DNA of 64,000 bases, taken from positions 1 through 64,000 of the forward strand of contig NZ_JAHXBF010000024.1 in the NCBI RefSeq assembly GCF_020103695.1, read 5' to 3'. The position numbers and the translations under genes were made by a program. Origin of the DNA: Hyalangium versicolor (lineage in GTDB: Bacteria; Myxococcota; Myxococcia; Myxococcales; Myxococcaceae). The notes beneath the pieces were generated by a model. The model was not told the origin of the DNA. It saw nothing but the letters and a program-made list of their open reading frames with translations, and did no database searches. This document shows, in pieces, positions 55,024 to 64,000 of the stretch; within the stretch, counting starts at the first letter, position 1; every line of letters starts with the position of its first letter.

Positions 55024-56157
55024 TCAGGCAGGAGCGTCCACGGGGCGAGGCGTCACCTGCCCCCCGTGGACATCCATCCACAGCGTGTCCGCCGCCGCCG
55101 CGCCTTTCACCAGCGAATCATCCGTCGTGGTGAGGAACACCTGTGCCCCACTTTGGGCCAAATAGCTCATGAGGTACGCGTTGCGCTCCGGATCCAGCTC
55201 GCTCGACACGTCGTCCAGCAGCAGCAGCGGCAGGAAGCCCATGGCCGCATGCAGGTTTTCGATCTCGGCGATCTTCCACCCAAGCACCAACGCGCGCTGC
55301 TGACCCTGGCTCGCGTAGGCCCGAGCACTGCGCCCGCCCAGCGTCACCGCCACGTCGTCCGCGTGCGGCCCCACCGAGGTGAAACCCCGCTCCAAGTCCC
55401 TGCGCCGCCGCCCCGCCAGCGCTTCCAGCAGCGCGTCTGTCAGCGCCTTCTCGTCCGCCTCGGTGAAGTCCTGCCCCAAGTGCGAGGGGTGGTACCCATA
55501 CGTCGCCGGATCCGGCGTGCGGCCGATCGAGGCGAACGTGGCCTGCGCCCTCGGTGCCAGCTCCGCCATCAGCAACCGCCGCCGCACGTACACCCGAGCC
55601 CCCGCCTTCGCGAGCGTCTCGTCATACGCGTCCAGGTACGCCGGATCCGCCGCGGGCCCCTCGCGCAGCAATCGGTTGCGGTTCTTGAGCGCCCGCGCGT
55701 AGTCCCGGCTCTCCTTGAGGAAGGCCGGGAAGCGGTTGAACACCGCTCGATCCATGAAGGTGCGCCGCGCGTCCGGCCCGCCCTTCACCACCTCCAGGTC
55801 ATCCGGCGTGAAGGCCACCACGGACACCCCGCCGAAGTACTCCTCCAGGCTCGAGGCCTTCTTGCCGTCCACGAAGGACTGCCGCACTCCGCTGCTCACC
55901 TCCACGGAGATCTCCCGCTCCGCTCCCTTGAGGAGGAAGCGGCCCGTCACCCGGGCCCCCTGCGTGCCCCAGCGCACCAGCTCCGACAGCCGGCCAGCCC
56001 GCAGGGGCTTGAGGGTGGTGAGGAAGTACAGCGCCTCCAGCAGGTTCGTCTTGCCCTGGCCGTTCTGCCCCACGGCGATGGTGGCGTGAAGGCTCGGCGC
56101 CAGGGAGACCTGGTGCAGGTTGCGGAAGTCCTGGGCTTGGAGCGCGAGCAGGCGCAC
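55024..56157 (-). CDS. recF: DNA replication/repair protein RecF
   Basis: The 377-aa SMC-like ATPase has QAQDFRNLHQVSL near the start, the P-loop VGQNGQGKTNLLEALYFL, the signature YASQGQQRALVLGWKIAE and Walker B PLLLLDDVSSELD. It loads RecA at gaps together with RecO and RecR. I chose the GTG at 56157, giving a start (RLLALQAQDFRNL) like that of other RecF proteins; the frame is open to a TTG at 56184. The family length of 350-380 aa agrees. dnaN lies 2.2 kb to the right on the same strand, a loosened version of the usual dnaN-recF linkage. Confidence 0.95.
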   Translation of the reverse strand: MRLLALQAQDFRNLHQVSLAPSLHATIAVGQNGQGKTNLLEALYFLTTLKPLRAGRLSELVRWGTQGARVTGRFLLKGAEREISVEVSSGVRQSFVDGKKASSLEEYFGGVSVVAFTPDDLEVVKGGPDARRTFMDRAVFNRFPAFLKESRDYARALKNRNRLLREGPAADPAYLDAYDETLAKAGARVYVRRRLLMAELAPRAQATFASIGRTPDPATYGYHPSHLGQDFTEADEKALTDALLEALAGRRRRDLERGFTSVGPHADDVAVTLGGRSARAYASQGQQRALVLGWKIAEIENLHAAMGFLPLLLLDDVSSELDPERNAYLMSYLAQSGAQVFLTTTDDSLVKGAAAADTLWMDVHGGQVTPRPVDAPA

Positions 56158-56299
56158 GGTGGGGAGGTTCAGACTGCCGGGCAAAGGTGAAGGACAACCC
56201 TCACCCTAACGCTCTCCGGGCGGTTGCGGGGGTTGTTCCTGCTCCCCTGCCTGGTGGAGGCACGAATCCTCATGGGAGCCCCAAGGACAGCCAGGGGAC

Positions 56300-57499
56300 T
56301 CACCCTCCCGGCCGAGCCACCGCGCGCGCGGCCTGAACGAGCTCCGGCAGCTCCTTCACGTCCGCCCCCACGTCTCGCGAGGGCAGGGCCGCACGGTCGG
56401 GAGAGAACAACCGCGCGGGAGTGCGTGCCTGGCCTCGCAGCCGGATGAAGAGGTGCAGCGCCTCGCGCACGCGCTCCACGTCGGGGCCCGCCTCACTCCG
56501 GGCCCGGAGCGCCGCGCCCCAGAGCCGAGCCCAGGCGGCCTCCTCGTTCCACACCCCCACGGGCCGCTCACGAGACAGCCGCGCCAGCTCGGCGGCCAGC
56601 TCGAAGAGCCCGGCGCGCCCCTCTCCGAAAGCGCCTCCCGCCGCCAGCCGCGTGTCCGGAGCGGATTCACTCGCCGCGAGCCACACCAACAGCTCCGGCA
56701 CCTCGGCCTCGCGAGCCTCCACCGGAGCCAGCCGCGCCTCCAGCAGCTCTCCGAGCCGCTCACGCGCCACGTCGTGCCAGAAGGCCGCATGCAGCAGCAG
56801 CTCCGGCCCGCTCCGAGGCGCTCGCACGGGCGCGCGGCGCACGCGGCGCTGGAGGAAGACCCGGACGCGGCCGCTCTCATCGAAATGATCGAGTCGCTCC
56901 CAGAGCGCCCGGAGCGCCGCCTCCGCCAGGGGCAGCGCACGGCAGAGCTCCTCAGCCTCGGCGGTGTTGAAGGGGAGCGCTCCCTCAGAGGTGGGACGCT
57001 TGAAGACGCGTTCGAAGACTTCAGCGGCGGCACACACGGCACGCAGCTCCGGCAGGTTGCGCGGAAGCACCTCCACAGCCCGGGCCCACACGCGCCGCCC
57101 GAGCAACGGGCCGGTGTTGAGCACCTCCTCCTCCAGCCGCAATAGAGCCGCCCCCAGGGAGTCCGGAGGCTCCCCCGGCGCCAACCTCCGCTCCACCCCG
57201 CGAGTCACCTCCTCGCGCAGGTGCCGCACCTCCTCCAGGAGCCGCACCGGAGCCAGCTCCCGCGGCCAGCCCTCGGCGGCGGCGCGGCGGCCCACGGCGG
57301 CCAGCGTGGCATCCACCTCTGGCTGGGCCAGGGCCACCTCTCGCATCAGCTCCAGGTTCGCCCGAACGCGGTCCCTCCAGAAGAAGGCGTTCAGCATTCC
57401 CCGCAAGGCGCGGTACCGCAGACGCGTGGCCTCCAGGAGGTCCGCTCGGTCCTCCAACCGGGCGCGTAGGGTGTCGGGGTGGGTCGCCACACCCTCCAC
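56300..57499 (-). CDS. conserved hypothetical helical protein
   Basis: The 399-aa product, beginning MEGVATHPDTLRARLEDRAD, is Arg/Glu/Ala/Leu-rich and almost wholly helical, with no signal peptide or membrane segment. I do not recognise its family. The long charged helices (VRHLREEVTRGVERRLAPGE) suggest a coiled-coil or scaffold-like protein. It lies between recF and dnaN on the same strand, 143 bp upstream of recF. Confidence 0.55.
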   Translation of the reverse strand: MEGVATHPDTLRARLEDRADLLEATRLRYRALRGMLNAFFWRDRVRANLELMREVALAQPEVDATLAAVGRRAAAEGWPRELAPVRLLEEVRHLREEVTRGVERRLAPGEPPDSLGAALLRLEEEVLNTGPLLGRRVWARAVEVLPRNLPELRAVCAAAEVFERVFKRPTSEGALPFNTAEAEELCRALPLAEAALRALWERLDHFDESGRVRVFLQRRVRRAPVRAPRSGPELLLHAAFWHDVARERLGELLEARLAPVEAREAEVPELLVWLAASESAPDTRLAAGGAFGEGRAGLFELAAELARLSRERPVGVWNEEAAWARLWGAALRARSEAGPDVERVREALHLFIRLRGQARTPARLFSPDRAALPSRDVGADVKELPELVQAARAVARPGG

Positions 57500-57624
57500 T
57501 ATAAGGAGGAGCCCGGCTGGTGGCAGGCCTGCCGTCCAGGGCCAGGGGCTGGTGAACGATCAAGGGCCCCTTGGCAGGAGGCGGCCGGTCCGGCGATGTT
57601 GACTGTCTCGAAACGAGGCCTTCC

Positions 57625-58344
57625 ATGAAGAAGCTCCCGTCGTCCTCCCTGGCTGCACTTGCCGTGATGCTCCTGGCGGGGCCGGCGGCCCTTGCCATGG
57701 ACCAGCGCCAGGCGGACGCCGCGTGCGTCGACTGGAAGCTGGAGTGTCCGAAAGGCGCTACCATCGGAGACGGCCTGCCGAAGAAGACGGGCGCGCTGGA
57801 GTGCAAGCTGAAGGGGGGCGCGGCGAAGGAAGGCCCCGCGGTGAACTGCAAGGACCGGAAGGCGCTGTCCTGGGGAGACTGGAAAGCGGGCAAGAAGCAC
57901 GGCCTGCAGGTGACACTGCGCCCCAATGGCTCGTGGACGGAGGAACTCTTCGCGCAGGGCAAGCCGGAGGGGCGCTCGGTGGAGTACAGCGCGGACGGTC
58001 AGCTGCTGAAGGAGACGTTCTTCCACGAGGGGAAGAAGCACGGCCCCGAGCGCACCTTCCAGACGGACGGGAAGCAGGCCTCGGAGGAGTTCTGGGACAA
58101 GGGCGCGAAGAGCAAGAAGCCGGTGGCCGCGTTCGCCACGGGTGAGTCGAAGGCGAAGGCCGCGGCCAAGGCGAAGGGCTCCAAGAGCACCGCAGCCCCC
58201 GAGGGCGAGGAAGAGTCGTCGACCGACGAAGCCCAGACCCCTGCGGCGGAGAGCAAACCCGAGGAACCTGAGGCGCCCGCCAGCGGCGAGGCAGAGCCCC
58301 CCGCCGCGAAGGAAGGCGCGCAGGCCGAGTCCACGCAGGAGTAG
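57625..58344 (+). CDS. exported MORN-repeat (YwqK-like) protein
   Basis: The 239-aa protein has a signal peptide (LAALAVMLLAGPAALA). Residues ~75-145 contain MORN-type strands: GLQVTLRPNGSWTEELFAQG, KPEGRSVEYSADGQLLKETF and KKHGPERTFQTDGKQASEEF. The C-terminal ~80 residues are a low-complexity Glu/Ala/Pro-rich tail. Early Cys (ACVDWKLECPKG, ECKL, NCKD) may form disulfides. It is convergent with dnaN, and its function is unknown. Confidence 0.65.
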   Translation: MKKLPSSSLAALAVMLLAGPAALAMDQRQADAACVDWKLECPKGATIGDGLPKKTGALECKLKGGAAKEGPAVNCKDRKALSWGDWKAGKKHGLQVTLRPNGSWTEELFAQGKPEGRSVEYSADGQLLKETFFHEGKKHGPERTFQTDGKQASEEFWDKGAKSKKPVAAFATGESKAKAAAKAKGSKSTAAPEGEEESSTDEAQTPAAESKPEEPEAPASGEAEPPAAKEGAQAESTQE

Positions 58345-58367
58345 CGCACAGGCCCGCGTGGCCTGGC

Positions 58368-59474
58368 TCAGACGCGCATGGGCATGACGACGGCGGTAAA
58401 GCTGCGATCGCCGGGGGCGTGGATGACGCCGGGGCTGTGCTCATCGCCCAGCTCGAAGGACACCTCATCGGTCTCCAGGACGGAGAGCACATCGGTGAGG
58501 TAGCGGGCGTTGAAGCCGATGGTGATGTCCCCGCCCTGGTAGGCGACCGCGAGCACGTCCTTGGCCTCGCCGAGGTCCGGGTTGTTGGCGGTGATGAGGA
58601 GCTTGTTCTCCTCGAGGCCGATGCGCACGGCGTAGCTCTTGTCCGCCGAGAGCAGCGCGATGCGCTTGAGGCTCTCGAGGAAGCTCGTCTTGGGCACCAT
58701 CACCACCTTCTCGCCTTCCTTGGGGATGACGCGCTGGTACTCGGGGAACTGGCCGTCGATGAGGCGCGCCAGCATGGCGAGGCCCGGTTTCTTGAAGAGG
58801 GCCATGTTCTCGGCGAAGCCCAGGTGGCACTCAGCGTCGGGGGCCTCGTCCAGCAGGCGCTTGAGCTCCATCAGGCCCTTGCGAGGGATGATGACGCCGC
58901 CCTTGAGCTTGAAGTCGCCGGTCAGCTCGCGCTCGATGAGCGAGAGGCGGTGACCATCGGTGGCGACCATGCGAACCTTGCCGCTGGCCTGGGGCTCGAA
59001 GAAGACGCCATTGAGGATGTAGCGCGTCTCGTCCGAGGAGATGGCGAACTGGGTCTTCTTGATCATCTCCAGCAGGACGTTGCCGGAGATCTGCACCAGG
59101 GGCGCGTTGTCCTCCTTGGGCAGCTTGGGGTACTCCTCGGCGGCCATGCCGACGATCTTGAAGTGCGCCGAGCCGCTGGAGATGTCCACGTAGTTGTTGG
59201 CCAGCTTCCGGAGCGACACCTGGGCGTCCGGGAGGTTCTGGACGATGTCGAAGAGGTACTTGGCGTTGATGGTGACGGAGCCGGGCTTGGAGACCTCGGC
59301 GGCGTGCTCGGAGACGATGCCGATGTCCAGGTCGAAGGCGGTGACGGTGACGCCGCTTTTGGAGGCGTTGACGAGGACGTTGGCGAGGATGGGCATCGTC
59401 GTCTTGCGCTCCACGATGCCCTGGGCGCGGTAGAGGGCCTTCTTCAGCTCGTCGGTGGCGATGCGGAATTCCAT
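58368..59474 (-). CDS. dnaN: DNA polymerase III subunit beta (sliding clamp)
   Basis: The 368-aa protein starts MEFRIATDELKKALYRAQGI, the usual N-terminus of DnaN, and holds the three clamp-domain pattern: ERKTTMPILANVLVNA in domain 1, TRYILNGVFFE and GHRLSLIERE in domain 2, and the C-terminal GVIHAPGDRSFTAVVMPMRV (VMPMRL-type end). The ring-shaped clamp tethers DNA polymerase III. The length is typical. dnaA and an origin are not in the window; no DnaA boxes were noticed around it. Confidence 0.97.
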   Translation of the reverse strand: MEFRIATDELKKALYRAQGIVERKTTMPILANVLVNASKSGVTVTAFDLDIGIVSEHAAEVSKPGSVTINAKYLFDIVQNLPDAQVSLRKLANNYVDISSGSAHFKIVGMAAEEYPKLPKEDNAPLVQISGNVLLEMIKKTQFAISSDETRYILNGVFFEPQASGKVRMVATDGHRLSLIERELTGDFKLKGGVIIPRKGLMELKRLLDEAPDAECHLGFAENMALFKKPGLAMLARLIDGQFPEYQRVIPKEGEKVVMVPKTSFLESLKRIALLSADKSYAVRIGLEENKLLITANNPDLGEAKDVLAVAYQGGDITIGFNARYLTDVLSVLETDEVSFELGDEHSPGVIHAPGDRSFTAVVMPMRV

Positions 59475-59814
59475 CGGGTGGCTTCCTCGGTCCTCGGGAG
59501 ACGACTCGACCTTGAGGGGGTGTAGCCTGGGGGAAGGGGTGCGTCAACGAACCGGACGCAGGGGGTGTGTGCCAGTCTCCGAGGCTGGTTGGGCCTCGGC
59601 GCGGCACGGCACCCACCTGCTCGGACATTCAGGTGGGACAGGACGGCTCGTGAAGGGGGATCCACGTTGCCCTCTTACGGGTTCCAACCCCTCCAGTCAT
59701 CTGAATTCTGCACCTCCTGGCGGGTAGGGCACGGTTTTGCTCCCTGCCCAGGCGGCCGGTCCGGCTGAAACCGGGGCAGGGGCTCCTGCATATAGAGGGC
59801 AAGGAGGTTCGCCC
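59475..59814. other. 340-bp intergenic region between divergent dnaN and msrB
   Basis: No gene is supported here. The only structure is a short inverted repeat, CACCTGCTCGGACATTCAGGTG, near 59612-59635. The promoters of dnaN and msrB are expected in this region, but I cannot pick convincing -35/-10 pairs. No DnaA boxes are visible. Confidence 0.4.
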
Positions 59815-60231
59815 ATGGACATGCCGGCAACGACGCCTACCCCCATCAGCAAGACGGACGACGAGTGGAAGAAGGAGCTCGACCCGGAGCAGTACCGCAT
59901 CCTCCGCAAGAAGGGGACCGAGCGGGCGTTCACGGGGGCGTACTGGAACAACCACGAGCCGGGAACGTACCGATGCGCCGGGTGCGGCTCCTCGCTGTTC
60001 TCCTCGGAGACGAAGTTCGACTCGGGCACGGGCTGGCCGAGTTTCTGGGCCCCGGTGGCTCAGGGCCAGGTGGCCGAGCATGAGGATCGCTCGTTCTTCA
60101 TGCGCCGCACGGAGGTGGTGTGCAGCCGCTGCGAGGGGCACCTGGGACACGTGTTCCCGGATGGCCCGAAGCCCACGGGACAGCGCTACTGCATCAACTC
60201 GGCGGCGTTGAAGTTCGACAAGAAGGGTTGA
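59815..60231 (+). CDS. msrB: peptide-methionine (R)-S-oxide reductase MsrB
   Basis: The 138-aa enzyme has the zinc-binding Cys pairs CAGC (54/57) and CSRC (103/106) and the catalytic Cys126 in GQRYCINS. The SelR core includes FDSGTGWPSFW and GHLGHVFPDGP. It reduces methionine-R-sulfoxide in oxidised proteins. AAGGAGGTTCGCCC precedes the ATG. It has no signal peptide, so it is the cytoplasmic form. The next gene (+) is a lipoprotein 67 bp downstream. Confidence 0.95.
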   Translation: MDMPATTPTPISKTDDEWKKELDPEQYRILRKKGTERAFTGAYWNNHEPGTYRCAGCGSSLFSSETKFDSGTGWPSFWAPVAQGQVAEHEDRSFFMRRTEVVCSRCEGHLGHVFPDGPKPTGQRYCINSAALKFDKKG

Positions 60232-60298
60232 TCGCCAACACTCGGACTGGCCTCCGTGCCGGAGAGGACCGAGACTGGCCCCCCTTTTGAGGGCCCTC

Positions 60299-60727
60299 AT
60301 GACGATTCGTCCCTTCTTGCTGTCCGTCCTGTGCCTCGGCCTGGTGGTCGGGTGCTCCAAGCCAGTGACTCCCGATCCCATGCCTACCGACAAGACGACC
60401 CCGCAGCCCGAGACCCCCACCACTGGAGCAGGCCAGCAGCAGGGCACGCCGGTGGCCTATGTGGTGAAGAATAGCGGCATCCGCTGCATCGCGCCGCCGT
60501 GCCCCACGCACATCGCCACGCCGGTGAATGATGCGAACGCTGAGGGTATCAAGATCCACGAGATCGACTTCCAGGACATCGCTCCCTCGGAGGAGAAGCG
60601 CGAGGCACTCATGAACCAGGCGGACACGTCTCCGGACGGGCTGAAGGTGGAGGCCGTGCTGGAGAAGAAGCTGAAGGCGGGCCCGGCGGGAGACGCCACC
60701 GTGCTGCGCGTGAAGAAGGTCCTGTAG
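60299..60727 (+). CDS. DUF6748-like lipoprotein
   Basis: The 142-aa protein has the lipobox LVVGCSKP after a short signal (MTIRPFLLSVLCLGLVVGC). The segment AYVVKNSGIRCIAPPCPTHI is characteristic of the DUF6748 family, with two Cys a few residues apart. Two Pro/Thr-rich stretches follow the Cys anchor. The function is unknown. A strong terminator hairpin follows its stop. Confidence 0.6.
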   Translation: MTIRPFLLSVLCLGLVVGCSKPVTPDPMPTDKTTPQPETPTTGAGQQQGTPVAYVVKNSGIRCIAPPCPTHIATPVNDANAEGIKIHEIDFQDIAPSEEKREALMNQADTSPDGLKVEAVLEKKLKAGPAGDATVLRVKKVL

Positions 60728-60755
60728 TCGTTCACGGAGCCCAAGTGGCTCACCG

Positions 60756-60787
60756 GCCCGGGGGCCTCACGGCCTCCGGGCTTTTTT
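60756..60787 (+). terminator. rho-independent terminator
   Basis: GCCCGGGGGCC-tcac-GGCCTCCGGGC forms an 11-bp stem with one G-T pair and a four-base loop, followed directly by six T. It lies 28 bp after the lipoprotein stop and also separates it from the convergent NACHT/WD40 gene. Confidence 0.9.
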
Positions 60788-60811
60788 CATGCGTGCAGGT
60801 ACATCCCCGCC

Positions 60812-63800
60812 TCATACCTTGGGAAGAAAAGGCTCGTAGTCAGGGATACGCAGAAGCGTTGGAAGGTAGAAGTCCAGTTCACCAGGCTCAAAGCGGCATA
60901 GCCCTATGGTGTGCCAAAACGCTCCTGCCATATCTCCCCCACCTTTGAATCGCCCATCAGGACGGAATGCTACCCAACCGTCTGGAAACTTAACCAACGT
61001 TGCAAGACGAGTCCCTGTCGAGACGTGCCAAAGACACACGACACCATCATTGGACGCAGAAGCCAGCACTGTCCCTTCAGGATTGAACGCCACGCCCACG
61101 ACGCTGTGAGAATGCCCCCTCAGCACATGTAAGGCCCGTCCATGCTTTACGCTCCAAAGGAGCACTGTCCGATCCATAGAACCAGACGCAAGCAGTTTAC
61201 CATCAGGACTAAAAGCCGCACTGAGAACAGGAGCCGCATGCTCTCTAAGAGTCCGATGCGACCGATCTTCACTCATGCTCCACAGAACAACAGTGTGATC
61301 TTCTGAAGTAGAGGCCAACCACTCACCGTCGGGACTGAACACCACGGACAGCACTTGCTCTGAATGCCCCTCAAGTACCCCTAGGGCACTATCTCTGCCC
61401 AAGCTCCACAGGATGGCCGTCCGGCCCGCAGGGATAAGAGCAAGCGTCTTACTGTCTGGACTAAACGCCACCCCTTTGACGGTGGCAATGTGCTTGGCCA
61501 CCACCTGCGGACTCTTCGATTTCAGGTCCCATACTCTTACGGCTTGCTCCCCATCAGCCAAGGCCAGCAGCGCACCATCAGAACTGAACGCCATGTTAGG
61601 AGCAGGGGAAGACATTCCTTGGAGCATACTCCGAGCCTCCCCCCGGGTTGCATCCCACACCGCCACGGTACCGTTATCGCAAGCCACAACAAGAGTATCA
61701 TCGCGCACAGGGCTAAAAACAATACCATTCACATTCCCCTGCAACCCTTTAAGACTCTTATATGGCTTGCCTTGCATCATATTCCAGAGCGTAAGGGACT
61801 GATCGCCAGAGCTACAAGCCAGTGACATCCCACTCGGGCCGAAAGACATATACACCATGGCTGGAACATGCCCCCTAAGGGTACTCAAAGTGCTTCCTTG
61901 GGAGACGTTCCACAAGATAACTTTTCGATCCATAGAGGCCGAAGCCAGGACTTTTCCACCTCGATTGAAGGCCAAACTGGAAACCTGTCCAGAATGCCTC
62001 TTGAGCACACGGAGAGGATGCTCTTGACTAGTACTCCAGAGCATCAGGCTCTGGTCGGCCGACGCAGAGCCCAAAGTCTTCCCCTCAGGGGTAAACGCCA
62101 CCGCAAGCACAGCGGCCGTATGCTCTCGGAAAACACGCAGCGGTTGCCCCCACCCCACAGTCCAGAGGGTAATAGTTCGATCATCAGAACCAGAGGCCAG
62201 CAACATGCCATCAGGGCTAAATGCCACGCTCCTTACAGGCCCCATGTGGCCCCGGAGCACATGAAGCACCTCCCCCTGTCCCACTCCCCACAGGATCGCT
62301 GTACTGTCGGCAGAGCCGGAGGCGAGCATTGCTCCGCCTGGGCTAAACGCGACGCTCCGCACCATGTCCTGATGACCGTGCAAAGTTCGCAACACTTCTC
62401 CACTCTTCACGCTCCAGAGACTGATCGTCTGGTCCGCAGAACCTGATGCCACCATTGAGCCATCTGGACTGAAAGCCACGCTAAGAACAGGCCCGTTATG
62501 GCCATGCAGATCGTGAAGCAATCTCCCCTCTCCAACGCTCCAGAGCGTCAACGTCCAGTCGTTGGATGCTGCCACAAGAAGGGTTCCATCCAAACTGAAT
62601 GCCACACTTCGAACAGGCTCCGTATGGCCACCAAGTACGCGGCGGATCCTACCAGTAAGAGCATCCCAAAATCGGATGCTGCCATCCGAATGACCCGTAG
62701 CAATGAGAGCATCGTCTACAGGACTCCAGGCTACGGAGAAACACGCAGAAGCTAGCCCTACATTAGGCTCCGCGTCGGTCACTGATGGAAGCGCGGCGCC
62801 AAAGGTGTCGCTCCCCTCCAAGGAGTTCATTTTTGACGCAGTGAGCTTTGCAAAGCGAAACTTCGCTCCCCGAAGCACCGCACCTCGCAGATCCGCTCCG
62901 AGCAGGGAAGCCTCGGTAAGATCAGCACCCTCCAAATTTGCATTCCGAAGCTTCGCCCTTACCAGATTGGCACGACCAAGGCGCGCACCTTTGAGGTTCG
63001 CCTCCGTCATGTCGCCTTTCACGAGCGTAACACCCGAGAGATTTGCCTCTTGAAGATTTGCGCGAACCAAATCAACGCCTGTCAGATTCTGGCCACGCAG
63101 GTCACTGCCCTTCAGGCGCGTCAGCACAGATACAACATCATGAGGCTCTGTCTTCACATCCGGTTCGGGCAACCTTCCCAGCACACGGAGTGCATTTCGC
63201 ATTGCAAAGCTATCCGCCTGGGATGATCGAGCTTGAGCCCAGATTCGCGCTTCATTGTGCCCTGCAAGCACAATGAAGAAATCTGCAAGTAAATCACTCA
63301 TCTCGCTCCTGTCGAGGAGAGTCGCATTACCACTGGCCCCAAGTTCCTTTGCCGCAGCTCTGGCAACAAGCCACTCCAGAACCGACTGATGGACAAACGA
63401 GACCCGGCCGTCCTCATCTCGAACAAGCAGAGTTCCGGAGCCGAGTTGGTGCCGAACCACTTCCGCATCCAAAGAGTGCGCACCCCATGCGCTCACTGTT
63501 GAGAGCAATTCTTCAGGCAGTTCACCGATGCTCACTGCTCTCTCTGTTCGCCCCCAAAGCAGAACCGCCAACTCAGTTGCCGCCTCCCAGAGTTGCTTGA
63601 TACTCAGCCCTCTGGGCGCTCCTGCTGGATTGACTCTTTGATGCTCCATCTCCAGCCAGCGCCCGATCAAAACCTCGTAGAGCTTAGCGGGGGTGAGTCC
63701 TTCGACACCAGTTCGCGCCGCACGTAGCGTCTTCTCATCCAGATCAGCAATAAAACTCAAGAGCCGCGGGTTCTCTGACAAGCCCAACAAATCCCTGACG

Positions 63801-64000
63801 CTGCGAAGAAGAGTCATGCGCGTCTCCGCCGCCTCTTCTCCACCGAACCGCTTCGCCAAGAAGTTGCGGATCTGTTGCTCTTGGAATCGTTCCAACTTGA
63901 CCAGCCGATAACCAGGCAAGACCTCAGCGCGCTGCGCCAACTCACGCTTGATCTCGTGATCGGTCAGGAAATGCTGCGTTCGACTTGTAATGACGACCTT
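60812..64000 (-). CDS. NACHT-type NTPase + pentapeptide + 14 WD40 repeats (5' end beyond window)
   Basis: The frame runs from the right edge to 60812; 1062 residues are visible. The edge shows VVITSRTQHFLTDHEIKREL, the sensor-1 strand of a NACHT/STAND NTPase, so the P-loop lies outside the window. A helical region follows, then ~18 pentapeptide repeats (LKGSDLRGQNLTGVDLVRANLQEA and on). Fourteen WD40 repeats follow (SVAFSPDG...LWSV), enough for two seven-bladed propellers, with a short C-terminal cap. Base composition is clearly richer in A and T than neighbours, suggesting transfer. Such proteins are STAND sensors, some of them defence proteins. The effector domain is out of view. Confidence 0.8.
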   Translation of the reverse strand, partial: KVVITSRTQHFLTDHEIKRELAQRAEVLPGYRLVKLERFQEQQIRNFLAKRFGGEEAAETRMTLLRSVRDLLGLSENPRLLSFIADLDEKTLRAARTGVEGLTPAKLYEVLIGRWLEMEHQRVNPAGAPRGLSIKQLWEAATELAVLLWGRTERAVSIGELPEELLSTVSAWGAHSLDAEVVRHQLGSGTLLVRDEDGRVSFVHQSVLEWLVARAAAKELGASGNATLLDRSEMSDLLADFFIVLAGHNEARIWAQARSSQADSFAMRNALRVLGRLPEPDVKTEPHDVVSVLTRLKGSDLRGQNLTGVDLVRANLQEANLSGVTLVKGDMTEANLKGARLGRANLVRAKLRNANLEGADLTEASLLGADLRGAVLRGAKFRFAKLTASKMNSLEGSDTFGAALPSVTDAEPNVGLASACFSVAWSPVDDALIATGHSDGSIRFWDALTGRIRRVLGGHTEPVRSVAFSLDGTLLVAASNDWTLTLWSVGEGRLLHDLHGHNGPVLSVAFSPDGSMVASGSADQTISLWSVKSGEVLRTLHGHQDMVRSVAFSPGGAMLASGSADSTAILWGVGQGEVLHVLRGHMGPVRSVAFSPDGMLLASGSDDRTITLWTVGWGQPLRVFREHTAAVLAVAFTPEGKTLGSASADQSLMLWSTSQEHPLRVLKRHSGQVSSLAFNRGGKVLASASMDRKVILWNVSQGSTLSTLRGHVPAMVYMSFGPSGMSLACSSGDQSLTLWNMMQGKPYKSLKGLQGNVNGIVFSPVRDDTLVVACDNGTVAVWDATRGEARSMLQGMSSPAPNMAFSSDGALLALADGEQAVRVWDLKSKSPQVVAKHIATVKGVAFSPDSKTLALIPAGRTAILWSLGRDSALGVLEGHSEQVLSVVFSPDGEWLASTSEDHTVVLWSMSEDRSHRTLREHAAPVLSAAFSPDGKLLASGSMDRTVLLWSVKHGRALHVLRGHSHSVVGVAFNPEGTVLASASNDGVVCLWHVSTGTRLATLVKFPDGWVAFRPDGRFKGGGDMAGAFWHTIGLCRFEPGELDFYLPTLLRIPDYEPFLPKV

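Noticed and set aside
58368..59814. Possible replication origin near dnaN and recF
   Set aside because: No cluster of DnaA boxes (TTATNCACA) or AT-rich unwinding region is visible, and dnaA is not in the window.

Overview
The window is about 64 kb of GC-rich DNA. Its content points to a myxobacterium, probably of the Cystobacterineae (Archangium/Cystobacter/Stigmatella type). The reasons are several Pkn-type Ser/Thr kinases with TPR tails, two sigma-54 enhancer-binding proteins (EBPs), many exported lipoproteins, DUF3396/Imm11/AHH polymorphic-toxin parts, and long antisense ORFs caused by GC-rich third codon positions. The genus is an inference; no rRNA or tRNA gene is present to fix it.

Layout. 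0-1 kb: remnants of ISAzo13- and IS110-type transposases. 1-13.6 kb: a long exported carboxypeptidase-regulatory-like protein, a 1277-aa nuclease/STAND-like NTPase/HEAT protein (candidate anti-phage sensor), a lipoprotein adenosine deaminase, a SAM methyltransferase, a vanadium haloperoxidase/PAP2 protein, and a DUF3396 immunity protein translationally coupled to the last remains of a lost gene. 13.6-23 kb is a decayed zone: two copies of a ~391-bp repeat, each at the ends of truncated genes; a 79-bp MITE inside one copy; a multiply frameshifted CARDB/glycoside-hydrolase gene; and, intact in the middle, a metallophosphoesterase-Ser/Thr kinase fusion. 23.8-28.3 kb: a five-gene operon of TadE/TadG-like pseudopilin proteins and small exported proteins. 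28.3-33 kb: metabolic genes, including a VAO-type FAD oxidase.

33-48 kb is rich in regulators: kinase-TPR proteins, two EBPs, a GAF histidine kinase, an AHH nuclease lipoprotein with its Imm11 partner, a C39-like protease, and an FHA-EBP next to a sigma-54 promoter driving an EF-hand-like repeat protein. 48-54.5 kb: a crystallin/Vps62-like lipoprotein and a kinase, followed by two decayed copies of parts of that pair among lipoprotein genes. 55-60.8 kb is core chromosome: recF, dnaN, msrB and conserved hypotheticals. From 60.8 kb to the edge: a more AT-rich NACHT/pentapeptide/WD40 gene running off the window.

How the parts connect. The clearest regulatory link is a shared palindrome (TGACACGTCA) with 21-bp spacing. 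It lies upstream of -24/-12 (sigma-54-like) promoters at two distant loci: the adenosine deaminase lipoprotein, and the divergent FAD oxidase/kinase pair. This suggests one EBP controls both. Several conflict-type genes (nuclease-STAND, MPE-kinase, NACHT-WD40, AHH/Imm11, DUF3396) are scattered rather than forming one classical defence island.
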